Of a DNA stretch of 8,303 bases, positions 1 to 7,134 are shown piece after piece. The stretch is from JANXQE01 sp035651635 (GTDB lineage Bacteria; Verrucomicrobiota; Verrucomicrobiia; Limisphaerales; UBA8199): positions 1-8,303 of the forward strand of contig DASRFK010000134.1 in NCBI GenBank assembly GCA_035651635.1, given 5' to 3'. A program made the translations under genes and the position numbers. Position 1 is the first letter of the stretch; every line of letters starts with the position of its first letter. The notes beneath the pieces were generated by a model, which did no database searches, was not told the DNA's origin, and saw nothing but the letters and a program-made list of their open reading frames with translations.

Positions 1-2264
1 GCCGGCCAGGAGAGATTCACGCTCCAGGCTGAAGGAGTGATCGTCAGCGCCACAGGCGGACCTAACGTCGGGCTAAAGGCGATCACCCCTGTGACCGTCT
101 GATTGGTCCCGTTGGCCGCGACCTTCAGAGTCCAGTTGTAGTCTGCAGCCTTGGTATAAACGTGCGACACATTTGTGCCGGAGCCATGCGCACTGCCATC
201 ACCGAAATCCCAATCGTAAGTGATCGTGCCGGCGCACTGGGACAGCGCGGCGTTCGCGCGGAAGGGCACTGTCGAATTGGGGAATGCCGCCGTCGGCACC
301 AGTGTGCTCGTGGTTAGATAACATTGACCAGGCACCGTGGTGACCGTCACCGTTCCCAGATTGGAATCGGCCGCCAAATCCCAGGCAGTATAGGTAAAGG
401 AGTCCGTGCCGACATAACCCGGAGCAGGAAAGTAAGTCGCGATGTTGCCAGCCACGCTCACGGTCCCATGCACCGGCTGAGTAACTACGCGATAAGCTAA
501 TGTAACACCGACGGGGCCTGAGGCTACGAGAGTGATGTTGACGGGAGTTTCGGATACCGTGTTGGCCGACAACGAATTCGCGGTCGCAGCCAGGGCCGCA
601 ACTCCTCCGGTATCCCCGCCGTTCGGCCCGTTGTGACACGTGTAACAGCCAATCTGGAACCCATGCCAGAATTGTCCGTTTTGCTGGTAAACTCGATTGC
701 CTTGAGCCCATGATAGAACCGTGCCGCGGTAATCTGCGCCATGGCAAGCCTGGCATTGCGTCCGGGACACATTGTCGTGGCCCGCTGCCCACTGCGCGTC
801 CACCGGGTGCATCGCGTGCGGACCGCCCAACAATGGACTGGGCCTCGTCAAATGGCACACGGCACAATCGGTCAGGATCCCCCCGCCGGCCGAACTTTGG
901 AGAGCGGCGTTTTGAACGTTGTCGTTGGCCTGCGTGCTGAGCACTTCGGCATGCGAAGGGCCATGACAAGCGGCGCATTTCAAACCGGCATGTTCATGCG
1001 AAAATCGATACAACGATAAACCGGCTGAAGGAGTGTCGGCCAGCGTAGCATAGGTCGAATTCACCGCCTGGCGAGGCTGACCGTTCGTATCAAATGCGCT
1101 CGTGTATCGCAGCGCCCCATTGTTGGACGTGGCGGTGCCCGTGTGACAGCTCTGGCAGTTCGGTTCCTCGAGCCAGCCTTGGCGTCCGACGGCACCCAGG
1201 ACGCTCACCGACCCATGGCAACTTTGGCATTGTAATGCCAGCGTGCCGTCGTTGTTTACCGGGTTGTGATGCACACCCCGGACCCGCCGATTTTCCGGTG
1301 CCGAGTGGCAAAGCATGCAAGCCGCGCTGTTAGTCATCAAGGAAAGCGCCTGGCCGGAAACGGGGTCCGAAACGTAGGCGTGCTTCGAATGCATGACCTG
1401 GGTTAAGGAGAAAACATTCGTGATTTGTGGCCCAGGCAACGCATTGGAAGCGTGGCATTTGATGCAGAGAATGGGTTGGCCGTGTTTGGTTGCGCTGGCC
1501 AATAACCCCGCGGGATCGTACCCCGCTGCAGCCAACGATTCAGTATAAATGGCGCTCCCCAGGAAATGATCGTCGTGGCTGCGCAAAACGTTCATTTTGT
1601 AATCTTTGTCCGGATCCAACGCCCAAACCCATCCTTCCGGCGGACGCGCCGCCGTTTGGGACCCCGAAGCGTGGCAGGAGGCGCAGTGCATTTCGTCGGA
1701 GACAGGAACCACAATGTCAGTGGTGGCCAATACATTGCTGGAGCTGTCGCGCGCCACCAACCGCATCATCGGGTAATAATTCTTGCGCCCTTGATCGTCG
1801 TAAGGGGTGAGGGGGATGCCCTGGGAGGTGAACCAGCCCTGCGCGGGATCGAAACTCATGACTTGAGGTCGGTTATTCGCGCCGGGCATGCCAAACCCGG
1901 CCAGGCCCTGGTCCGGCGCCAGGTTCGCCCCGAAGAGCTGTTGCACGTATTGGTAGAAATTACCTTTGCGTTGTGAAGTCGTGTTGATCGAGCCGCTTCC
2001 GTCAGCCACCGCCTGGTACGTCATTGTAACTCCAGCGGCATTGGTGACGAGCTTGCCGTTGGAGACGAACTGCGCGTGAATCGTGCTGTAAGGCGGCGCT
2101 AGCGTGTACACGGACACGTCCGCGCCATCGGTTTCGTGCAGGCCGCTTTCACTCCAACCCACAATCACATTCGTCGCGGCAAATCCTGGCCCAAGCAGAC
2201 CCAAAAAGATTACCAGGACAATGGTGTTTAAGTTGCGCTGCATGAACCCGACTTCTGAACTCAT
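1..2264 (-). CDS. Secreted nine-heme c-type cytochrome with Ig/cadherin-like and PKD domains (3' end outside window)
   Basis: The reading frame is open from ATG at 2264 to the window edge: 754 residues with no stop, C-terminus missing. Nine CxxCH heme c motifs share this frame at residues 194-198, 267-271, 316-320, 346-350, 370-374, 430-434, 467-471, 504-508 and 540-544. An in-frame TGA directly precedes the ATG, and a TAGGG sits 7 bases upstream, so the start is 2264; Met8 (2243) is the only close alternative. The N-terminus is a signal peptide: hydrophobic NTIVLVIFLGLLG, then GFAA before the mature part. Residues ~31-190 form a non-heme region that I recall from Geobacter-type cytochrome c family proteins. 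After the hemes comes a cadherin/Big-type Ig domain (~562-645, ending DSFTYTAWD) and a PKD domain (~660-725, WDFGDGS at ~686). Inferred role: periplasmic or cell-surface electron transfer. The electron partner and the missing C-terminus (anchor or sorting signal) are unknown. Confidence 0.93.
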   Translation of the reverse strand, partial: MSSEVGFMQRNLNTIVLVIFLGLLGPGFAATNVIVGWSESGLHETDGADVSVYTLAPPYSTIHAQFVSNGKLVTNAAGVTMTYQAVADGSGSINTTSQRKGNFYQYVQQLFGANLAPDQGLAGFGMPGANNRPQVMSFDPAQGWFTSQGIPLTPYDDQGRKNYYPMMRLVARDSSSNVLATTDIVVPVSDEMHCASCHASGSQTAARPPEGWVWALDPDKDYKMNVLRSHDDHFLGSAIYTESLAAAGYDPAGLLASATKHGQPILCIKCHASNALPGPQITNVFSLTQVMHSKHAYVSDPVSGQALSLMTNSAACMLCHSAPENRRVRGVHHNPVNNDGTLALQCQSCHGSVSVLGAVGRQGWLEEPNCQSCHTGTATSNNGALRYTSAFDTNGQPRQAVNSTYATLADTPSAGLSLYRFSHEHAGLKCAACHGPSHAEVLSTQANDNVQNAALQSSAGGGILTDCAVCHLTRPSPLLGGPHAMHPVDAQWAAGHDNVSRTQCQACHGADYRGTVLSWAQGNRVYQQNGQFWHGFQIGCYTCHNGPNGGDTGGVAALAATANSLSANTVSETPVNITLVASGPVGVTLAYRVVTQPVHGTVSVAGNIATYFPAPGYVGTDSFTYTAWDLAADSNLGTVTVTTVPGQCYLTTSTLVPTAAFPNSTVPFRANAALSQCAGTITYDWDFGDGSAHGSGTNVSHVYTKAADYNWTLKVAANGTNQTVTGVIAFSPTLGPPVALTITPSAWSVNLSWP

Positions 2265-2679
2265 TCAATTACCCTACTGTTTGCGCCGGCGTTCCCTTAA
2301 GCAGGGCTCGTACCAGCCGCCCCTGGTGTGTCGGCCATTCTGCCATTTTGCCCGGGTTTTGGTGCGCACCCGCCCGGTAAACTTCCAGCGGCTTCGCTGA
2401 CAAGACGTTGGCGGCGCAAAGCCTGAGCGCACGCATGCTAAACCTTAGGCTCATAGCAGGATGGTACCGCGCCGAGCATCGGTGACGACTAGGAGATTCC
2501 TGGGGCAACAACCGCTTTCGGTGGGCGAAAGCACCCAGAGCGATTGGCAAGTTCCGTGGGCTTGAGCGCCCGCCGACGTCTTCCCTTTTTCTGTCACGAA
2601 TCAAGACAAACACGACTGCGCTAAGCTGCAAAATATGTCACTGATAGGCAACATTACAAAAAGAGGCATGGCGCACGTC
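2265..2679. other. Leader/intergenic region upstream of the cytochrome; no supported gene
   Basis: This 415-base stretch separates the cytochrome start from the repeat cluster. A 120-codon minus-strand frame (2269-2631) crosses it and stops 5 bases before the cytochrome ATG. It is arginine-rich with no recognisable motif, so I do not call it. The stretch contains several hairpin-forming segments: the palindrome GGTGCGCACC (2361-2370), and GCTTTCG/CGAAAGC arms around 2514-2532. The plus-strand segment ~2371-2478 has a c-di-GMP-riboswitch-like arrangement (see findings). The cytochrome promoter is expected here, but I could not assign -35/-10 boxes. Confidence 0.6.
2272..2276 (-). promoter_or_regulatory. 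Ribosome binding site of the cytochrome gene
   Basis: Reading the minus strand, TAGGG ends 7 bases before the ATG at 2264. With the TGA immediately upstream of that ATG, it favours the longer start (MSSEVGF...) over Met8. Confidence 0.5.
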
Positions 2680-2757
2680 TCCCTCTCCTCCGCGGGCGAG
2701 GAGAGGGCTGGGAGAGGAGGCCTGGCCTCCCTCTCCTGGGGGAGAGGGCCGGGTTTT
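2680..2757. repeat. Two REP-like GC hairpins (CCTCTCC...GGAGAGG type)
   Basis: Two imperfect palindromes stand side by side: CCTCTCCTC...GAGGAGAGG at ~2682-2706 and CCCTCTCC...GGAGAGGG at ~2729-2748. The second is followed by a GCCGGG tail. The same core recurs at ~2941-2962, ~3056-3076 and ~3289-3308, often followed by GGGTGAGGGCG. Short dispersed palindromes of this kind are typical REP-like elements and often generate spurious frames with LTPALSP-type peptides. No protein function is implied. Confidence 0.8.
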
Positions 2758-2759
2758 CC

Positions 2760-3104
2760 AGCCTCCATGATAGCAAAGGATCCTTCACGGGAACCATGAA
2801 CCCAGCCGCTCCAATGCTTCCCGCAAGGCTCCTCCTCCTCATCTGCGGTCGCCCCGAATCTGCGGAGGTTCATGGAAACCCTTCTTTTGCGCATGCAGAT
2901 GTATTGGGACCATGAACCCAAACTGCGCTCCGAAAGCTCCTCCCTCTCCCTGGGGGAGAGGGCCGGGGTGAGGGCGAACTTTTCTCCAACCAACTCGTCC
3001 CGATGGCCCAACCGCCGAGTGAGACGCCGAATTGCACCAAACACCATATTGTTCCTCCCTCTCCCTGGGGGTGAGGGCGATTTTTTTGCATTCGGTTCAT
3101 GGAA
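2760..3104. repeat. Tandem repeat unit A (contains a ~100-base segment absent from unit B)
   Basis: Bases 2760-2976 match 3105-3324 with only scattered differences, from AGCCTCCATGATAGCAAAG to the GGGTGAGGGCG after the GC hairpin. Unit A then carries a private segment (~2977-3049). Bases 3050-3104 repeat the end of the unit again: hairpin, GTGAGGGCG, T-run, CGGTTCATGGAAA. So the unit either gained an insert or is a fusion of one complete and one partial copy. Confidence 0.85.
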
Positions 3105-3347
3105 AGCCTCCATGATAGCAAAAGGATCCTTCACGGGAACCATGAACCCAGCCGCTCCAATGCTTCCCCCCCCAGGCTCCTCTTCCTCATCTGCGGTCGC
3201 CCCGAATCTGCGGAGGTTCATGGAAACCCTTCTTTTGCGCATGCAGATGTATTGCGACCATGAACCCAAACTGCGCTCCGAAGCTCCTCCCTCTCCCCGG
3301 GGGAGAGGGCCGGCGTGAGGGCGGTTTTTTCCGCTCGGTTCATCGAA
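3105..3347. repeat. Tandem repeat unit B (~243 bp, simplest complete copy)
   Basis: This copy begins AGCCTCCATGATAGCAAAAG, runs through the CATCTGCGGTCGCCCCGAAT segment, the CTTCTTTTGCGCATGCAGAT segment and the CCCTCTCC hairpin, and ends CGGTTCATCGAAA. It differs from unit A mainly by an extended C-run (around 3166-3174), small substitutions, and the absence of the private segment. Confidence 0.88.
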
Positions 3348-3459
3348 AGCCTCCCCGATCGCAAAAGGATCCTTCTTCCTCATCTGCGGTCGCCCCGAAT
3401 CTGCGGAAGTTCACACAAACCCTTCTTTTGCGCATGCAGAAGGGCGGCTTTTTCCGCGC
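3348..3459. repeat. Tandem repeat unit C (internally deleted copy)
   Basis: It starts like the other units (AGCCTCC..GATCGCAAAAGGATCCTTC) but jumps directly to TTCCTCATCTGCGGTCGCCC. That removes the ~55 bases that hold the CCATGAACC arm in units A and B. It then follows the unit through CGCATGCAG and ends against the stop codon of the flavoprotein gene at 3460. The jump occurs at a shared TTC, which suggests slippage or short-homology deletion. Confidence 0.8.
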
Positions 3460-4044
3460 CTAGCGATTCTCGTTGTGGGATTTTTCTTTTGCCTTTCGGT
3501 CCTGGATGGCTTCGGAAAACCACAACACCTCGTCTAAAAAGACGTCGGCGCGGCGTTCGTAACCGTGATCGGCGGGCGTGCCGTCATCCGAAAAGGCCTC
3601 GTGAACCCGTGAAACCGCCAGGTTTTCGGGAATGGGAAACGCTCCCATGCCCACGGTGACGAGTCGCAATTGTGCCAGACAGGTGATCCCGCCATAACCC
3701 CCGGCCGACACAGTCACGATGCCGACCGGCTTGCGCTCGTATTCCGGGAGGAGATAATCGAGAGCGTTTTTCAGAACACCGGGATAGCCGTTGTTGTATT
3801 CGGGCGTGACGATAATAATTGAATCCGCGCGGGCAATATGGCCCGCATACTCGACCAGTCGCGGCGGCGGGTCATCGCGATGGTGCAATCGCTCCTCCAT
3901 AATCGGAAAGTTGTACTCGAGCAAATCCAGCAGTACGCTTTCCACGTTCTTACGCAACCGCAGCCGGGCCAGAACAAAGCGCGCCACCTTGATGCTCTGC
4001 CGATCACGGCGTGTGCTGCCGACAATTAGCGGGATGTAGAACAT
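3460..4044 (-). CDS. NADPH-dependent FMN reductase family flavoprotein
   Basis: 194 residues, the usual length for the flavodoxin-like FMN_red family (PF03358). These enzymes bind FMN and use NAD(P)H to reduce FMN, quinones, azo compounds or metal ions in the cytoplasm. The phosphate-binding loop is GSTRRDRQS at residues 9-17, following the first beta strand FYIPLIV. The diagnostic flavin-contacting segment PEYNNGYPGVLKNALD is at 81-96. SAGGYGG at 113-119 is the second isoalloxazine loop. The last ~25 residues are charged and probably disordered. The ATG at 4044 is directly followed by the first beta strand, so it is the natural start, although no clear Shine-Dalgarno precedes it. The gene diverges from the DUF2760-Hsp70 operon across a 92-base gap, and its 3' end abuts the tandem repeats. 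The substrate cannot be read from sequence; it is not assigned to azo, chromate or quinone reduction. Confidence 0.94.
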   Translation of the reverse strand: MFYIPLIVGSTRRDRQSIKVARFVLARLRLRKNVESVLLDLLEYNFPIMEERLHHRDDPPPRLVEYAGHIARADSIIIVTPEYNNGYPGVLKNALDYLLPEYERKPVGIVTVSAGGYGGITCLAQLRLVTVGMGAFPIPENLAVSRVHEAFSDDGTPADHGYERRADVFLDEVLWFSEAIQDRKAKEKSHNENR

Positions 4045-4101
4045 GGTGGCATTTTTCAGATTGCCGCGGCCAATTCAAGCTCCAAGCCAAGATCTTCGCT
4101 T

Positions 4102-4130
4102 TTGCCCGCCAACCTGAAGCACGGTATTGT
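4102..4130 (+). promoter_or_regulatory. Candidate sigma70-type promoter for the DUF2760-Hsp70 operon
   Basis: TTGCCC (4102-4107) and TATTGT (4125-4130) are separated by 17 bases, each sharing about 4 of 6 positions with the -35 and -10 consensus. The expected transcription start would fall at or next to the ATG at 4137, giving a leaderless or nearly leaderless mRNA. This fits the absence of a Shine-Dalgarno before that ATG. It is a pattern match only. Confidence 0.3.
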
Positions 4131-4136
4131 CCCCGG

Positions 4137-4667
4137 ATGGCAAGTAACGATAACGCGGGAACGGTTTCATTTGGGAAGCGCCTGTCGCTGGGCCTGAAAA
4201 TGATCTTTAGCGGCGAATTCGCGGCCCAGGCGATGGCTGCGCTCCAGGCGCGGGAGTCCAGGCCGCGGACACTTGCTCCAGAGCAGGTGCATGCTTCAAG
4301 TTTGCTGCTGCTTAATGCGCTTCAACGTGAAGGGCGATTGCTCGATTTCTTGCAACAGGACGTCGCCGGCTTTTCTGACGAGCAAGTGGGCGCGGCCGCG
4401 CGCGTGGTGCATACCGGATGCCGCAAGATTTTGCAGCAGTATTTCGAGTTCGAACCGGCGGCCAAAGAAGCTGAAGGGGCCCAAGTCGATCTGCCCAAGG
4501 GCTTTGATCCTCAACGTTGGCGTCTGACGGGAAATGTGGCTGGGCAGCCCCCCTTTCGCGGGACCCTGCGTCATCACGGCTGGGTGGCGCGCCAGGTTCG
4601 TATGCCCGCCCTCGCCCAGACCATGGACCCGCGGATCATCGCGCCGGCGGAAGTGGAACTGGGCTGA
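4137..4667 (+). CDS. DUF2760 domain protein (Hsp70-operon partner)
   Basis: 176 residues from ATG 4137. The frame is open further upstream, but that extension (from 4011) is unlike the family and overlaps the divergent flavoprotein. The sequence matches the DUF2760 family (PF10816) as I recall it. It has an N-terminal amphipathic stretch (RLSLGLKMIFSGEFAAQ), then a helical part containing LLLLNALQREGRLLDFLQQD and VVHTGCRKILQQYFEFEP. The conserved C-terminal signature is LPKGFDPQRWRLTGNV...PPFRGTLRHHGW, ending MDPRIIAPAEVELG. The biochemical role is unknown. Members commonly sit directly upstream of divergent Hsp70 genes, which suggests a co-chaperone or client-adaptor role (inference). Here the Hsp70 follows after 13 bases on the same strand. 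No signal peptide; likely cytoplasmic. Confidence 0.9.
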   Translation: MASNDNAGTVSFGKRLSLGLKMIFSGEFAAQAMAALQARESRPRTLAPEQVHASSLLLLNALQREGRLLDFLQQDVAGFSDEQVGAAARVVHTGCRKILQQYFEFEPAAKEAEGAQVDLPKGFDPQRWRLTGNVAGQPPFRGTLRHHGWVARQVRMPALAQTMDPRIIAPAEVELG

Positions 4668-4673
4668 AAGGGA
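4667..4673 (+). promoter_or_regulatory. Ribosome binding site fixing the Hsp70 start
   Basis: AAAGGGA overlaps the DUF2760 stop codon and lies 7 bases before ATG 4681. It supports that ATG rather than the in-frame upstream ATG at 4534, which would add 49 unrelated residues overlapping DUF2760. Confidence 0.6.
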
Positions 4674-4680
4674 TTTCTCT

Positions 4681-6540
4681 ATGTCGCAATTTGCCATTGG
4701 CATCGATCTGGGCACCACCAACAGCGCGCTTTCCTTCTACGATCTTACCGCGCCAGCCGCTCGCGCGTGGCAGGAGAGTATCCTTTCCATTCCCCAACTG
4801 AGCGCTCCCGGGACTGTGGAAGAACGTCAGCTTCTGCCCTCGTTTCTTTATCTCCCGAGCGGCGCTGAGTTCGCCGACGGCGCCCTGGCCCTGCCTTGGA
4901 ACAAGAAAGCCGGCAGCATTATCGGTGAATTCGCGCGCAGCCATGGAGCCAAGGTGCCCACGCGCCTGGTTTCATCCGCCAAAAGCTGGCTCAGCCACTC
5001 TGGAGCGGATCCCACAAGCGCCCTGTTACCCTGGCAAGCCCCTGCGGAAGTGGAGCGGCTTTCACCAGTCGAGGTGTCCGCGCGCTATTTGCATCATTTG
5101 GCCGAGGCCTGGGATGACAAATTCGCGCGAACCAAAGCAACGGCCGAGCGTGGCATCGCCAACCAGGAAATCATTTTGACCGTGCCGGCCTCATTCGACG
5201 CCGCGGCACGAGATCTGACTTTGCAGGCCGCCACCAAAGCCGGTCTGAACCACGTGACCCTGCTGGAAGAGCCCCAGGCGGCTCTATATGCCTGGCTCGA
5301 AGCAGCCGGCGACACTTTCCGGAAACAGGTCAAAGCCGGTGATGTCATCCTGGTCGTGGATGTCGGCGGCGGCACGACTGACCTTTCGTTGATCGCGGTG
5401 ACGGAGCTGGCCGGCGAGGTGGAGTTGAACCGCGTCGCCGTTGGAGATCATATCCTCCTCGGCGGCGACAACATGGACCTGGCGCTGGCGCATACGCTCA
5501 ACCAGCAGCTCATCGCGGAAGGTAAGAAGCTTGATTCCTGGCAGTTTGTCTCGTTGACCTACGGTTGTCGAAATGCCAAAGAGCTGCTCTTCAGCGATCC
5601 CAAACTGAAGAAAGCGCCGATTTCCGTGCCCAGCCGCGGTTCGAGCCTGGTGGGTGGCACGATTAAGACGGACTTGACCCGTGAAGAGCTGACCCGGGTG
5701 TTAACGGATGGTTTTCTGCCACGCGTCGGCATTAGCGAGCTCCCACAAACTTCGCGGCGCACCGGGCTCACGCAACTGGCCTTGCCTTACGCGCAGGACC
5801 CGGCAATTACCCGGCATCTGGCCGCCTTTTTAAGCCGTCAAGGCAGGGCGATGGCCTCGGCGCACGACGCGCCGGTGGACCTGAAGGGCAAGGCGTTCGT
5901 GCATCCGACGGCCATTCTCTTTAATGGAGGGGTATTTAAGGCCGCCGCTCTCAAAGAACGGATCATCGAGGTGCTTGACGACTGGCTAAAATCCGATGGC
6001 GGCGCTCCCGTGAAAGAACTTGCCGGGGCCGATTTGGACCTGGCGGTCGCTCGCGGCGCCGCTTACTACGGCTGGGTCCGCCACGGGCACGGCGTCCGGA
6101 TTCGGGGCGGGACAGCCCGTTCGTACTATGTGGGGATCGAATCGCCCATGCCTGCTGTCCCTGGGTTCGAGCCTCCCATCAAAGCTTTATGTGTGGCCCC
6201 GTTCGGGATGGAAGAAGGCACCGAGGCGGATGTCCCCCCGCAGGAGTTTGCCTTAGTGACCGGCGAACCGACCCGATTCCGCTTTTTCGCCTCTTCGCTT
6301 CGCCGCGATGATCGCGTCGGCCAGATGCTCGAAGACGCCGTTCATCATGAGGAACTCGAAGAGCTAGCGCCCATTGAAACCTCGCTTCCGGCGGAGAGCG
6401 CCGGTGCCGGCAAGCTGGTGCCGGTGAATTTGCAAGCAGCGTTGACTGAGGTTGGCACACTCGAGCTTCGCTGTTTGCAAAAAGCGGGCGCCGGACACTG
6501 GAAACTGGAACTAAACGTCCGGATGAAAGGTGATGAGTAA
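4681..6540 (+). CDS. Divergent Hsp70 family chaperone-like ATPase (DUF2760-linked type)
   Basis: 619 residues. The actin-like ATPase fold is clear: phosphate-1 loop GIDLGTTNSA at residues 7-16, ILTVPASFD at 165-173, connect-1 region LLEEPQAALYAWL from 194, phosphate-2 loop VVDVGGGTTDLSL at 225-237, LGGDNMD at 260-266, and an adenosine-motif equivalent ILFNGGVFKAAAL at 412-424. The C-terminal ~130 residues are beta-rich and end in LTEVGTLELRCLQ...WKLELNVR, typical of this subfamily. It lacks the canonical DnaK lid and EEVD-like tail, so it is not the housekeeping DnaK. It is translated from the same operon as DUF2760 (13-base gap) and is probably co-regulated. Hsp70s bind and release polypeptides in an ATP cycle; this subfamily's clients are unknown. 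The related, longer Hsp70 (DUF3731 type) that often follows is absent here. Confidence 0.95.
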   Translation: MSQFAIGIDLGTTNSALSFYDLTAPAARAWQESILSIPQLSAPGTVEERQLLPSFLYLPSGAEFADGALALPWNKKAGSIIGEFARSHGAKVPTRLVSSAKSWLSHSGADPTSALLPWQAPAEVERLSPVEVSARYLHHLAEAWDDKFARTKATAERGIANQEIILTVPASFDAAARDLTLQAATKAGLNHVTLLEEPQAALYAWLEAAGDTFRKQVKAGDVILVVDVGGGTTDLSLIAVTELAGEVELNRVAVGDHILLGGDNMDLALAHTLNQQLIAEGKKLDSWQFVSLTYGCRNAKELLFSDPKLKKAPISVPSRGSSLVGGTIKTDLTREELTRVLTDGFLPRVGISELPQTSRRTGLTQLALPYAQDPAITRHLAAFLSRQGRAMASAHDAPVDLKGKAFVHPTAILFNGGVFKAAALKERIIEVLDDWLKSDGGAPVKELAGADLDLAVARGAAYYGWVRHGHGVRIRGGTARSYYVGIESPMPAVPGFEPPIKALCVAPFGMEEGTEADVPPQEFALVTGEPTRFRFFASSLRRDDRVGQMLEDAVHHEELEELAPIETSLPAESAGAGKLVPVNLQAALTEVGTLELRCLQKAGAGHWKLELNVRMKGDE

Positions 6541-6808
6541 GCGCTGCCTGAGGGAGAACCAATGCGAAAGCCGGTTTACGTTGCCCCCGGTTAGTTCGAG
6601 CGTCATTCACAAGGTAGTCAACTCAGATGAGTTCAAATCTTGAAGTCGATTCCTTCTCACGCAACTTTGAGCGACCGCCCCCGCCGCAAATCGCAAATCG
6701 CAAATCGTAAATCGAAATTCTCGCGAGGAAAACAGCGGCAAACAGAAGCAGCATCGCCCCTATTCCAGCATGTATTGCTAAGAGGGTGTTTTAAAGATGC
6801 CGACCCAG
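6541..6808. other. Gene-free spacer after the Hsp70 operon
   Basis: No frame in these 268 bases has recognisable coding character. Visible items are a short palindrome AACTCA-GA-TGAGTT (6620-6633) and a heptamer run listed separately. No convincing rho-independent terminator (GC stem plus T-run) follows the Hsp70 stop. Confidence 0.6.
6685..6714. repeat. Heptamer tandem repeat CGCAAAT (about four copies)
   Basis: CGCAAAT occurs three times exactly from 6685 to 6705, then CGTAAAT and a partial copy, ending just before AAATTC. This is a microsatellite-like run outside any gene. Confidence 0.9.
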
Positions 6809-6970
6809 GCGTGGGAGCATGGGCTCGGAGTCCCGCCTTTAGGCGGCCCGGCGCCAAAACCGCCTAAAGGCCGGACCCCAAACCGAATTCTAAAACGCGC
6901 TCTAAGGACTTTCTGCTCATCTCCGGTTTACCGCGCCGTAGCCCGGCGAAGGGGAGCCCGCGAAGGGCGG
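6809..6970. repeat. Palindromic ~160-bp repeat, copy 1
   Basis: It runs from GCGTGGGAG to about CCCGCGAAGGGCGG. Its core is a long inverted repeat: arm TCCCGCCTTTAGGCGG (6831-6846), loop, then the complementary arm with one mismatch (GGCCGG instead of GGCGGG). It continues through CCAAACCGAATTCTAAAACG and CCGCGCCGTAGCCCG. Bases 6809-6945 match copy 2 (7572-7708) with roughly five differences. No transposase is associated. It could be a MITE or a large REP/BIME-like unit. Confidence 0.9.
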
Positions 6971-7134
6971 CAAGACAATAGCCAGCCCAGGACGCCCGCA
7001 AGTCCCCAAACGCACCATCCCATGCCCGTGGGAGGAGAACCTTCTGCCATTCTGCCATCTGCCATCTGCCATTTCCAGCAGTTCGGGCAGCCACGCACGG
7101 GTTTAAGCAGTTGCAAGCCATCGTTCATTCCTGT
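6971..7134. other. Decayed remainder of a possible third cassette
   Basis: Reading the minus strand, an ATG at 7128 lies 6 bases past the end box of the attC-like site 7135-7220, where a cassette gene would start. The 66-codon frame (MNDGLQLLKPVRGCPNCWKW...) soon enters a TGGCAGA heptamer run and then palindromic repeat copy 1, which supplies its stop at 6928. No family was recognised. It is more likely a broken gene or non-coding than a working gene. Confidence 0.3.
7043..7073. repeat. Heptamer-type tandem repeat CTGCCAT (four copies)
   Basis: Four copies of CTGCCAT occur between 7043 and 7073, with one extra T between the first two. A single related TCTGCCATTTTGCC also occurs at ~2339-2352 in the cytochrome leader, so the motif seems dispersed in this genome. 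Confidence 0.85.

Noticed and set aside
199..978. 259-codon minus-strand frame overlapping the cytochrome gene
   Set aside because: It is out of frame with the nine in-register CxxCH motifs and has arginine/serine-rich shadow composition with no motif.
2269..2631. 120-codon minus-strand frame just upstream of the cytochrome
   Set aside because: Arginine-rich, without a recognisable domain or Shine-Dalgarno, and crossing several hairpins. Its stop 5 bases before the cytochrome ATG seems fortuitous, though a leader peptide cannot be fully excluded.
2872..3318. Possible CRISPR array or similar repeat-spacer structure
   Set aside because: The units are over 200 bases, near-identical throughout, and few in number. 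There are no short regular repeats with unique spacers and no cas genes.
2601..3383. 260-codon minus-strand frame through the tandem repeats
   Set aside because: Its internal repetition comes from the DNA repeat units, and the LTPALSPRERE-type peptide is the usual translation of REP-like hairpins. The opposite strand is open as well, which points to base composition rather than coding.
4296..4721. 141-codon minus-strand frame opposite DUF2760
   Set aside because: It is antisense to a clear family member in a tight operon and shows no independent motif.
6831..6876. Copy 1 hairpin as a rho-independent terminator for the Hsp70 operon
   Set aside because: It lies about 290 bases beyond the stop codon, lacks a T-run, and recurs as part of a dispersed element, so it is not a dedicated terminator.
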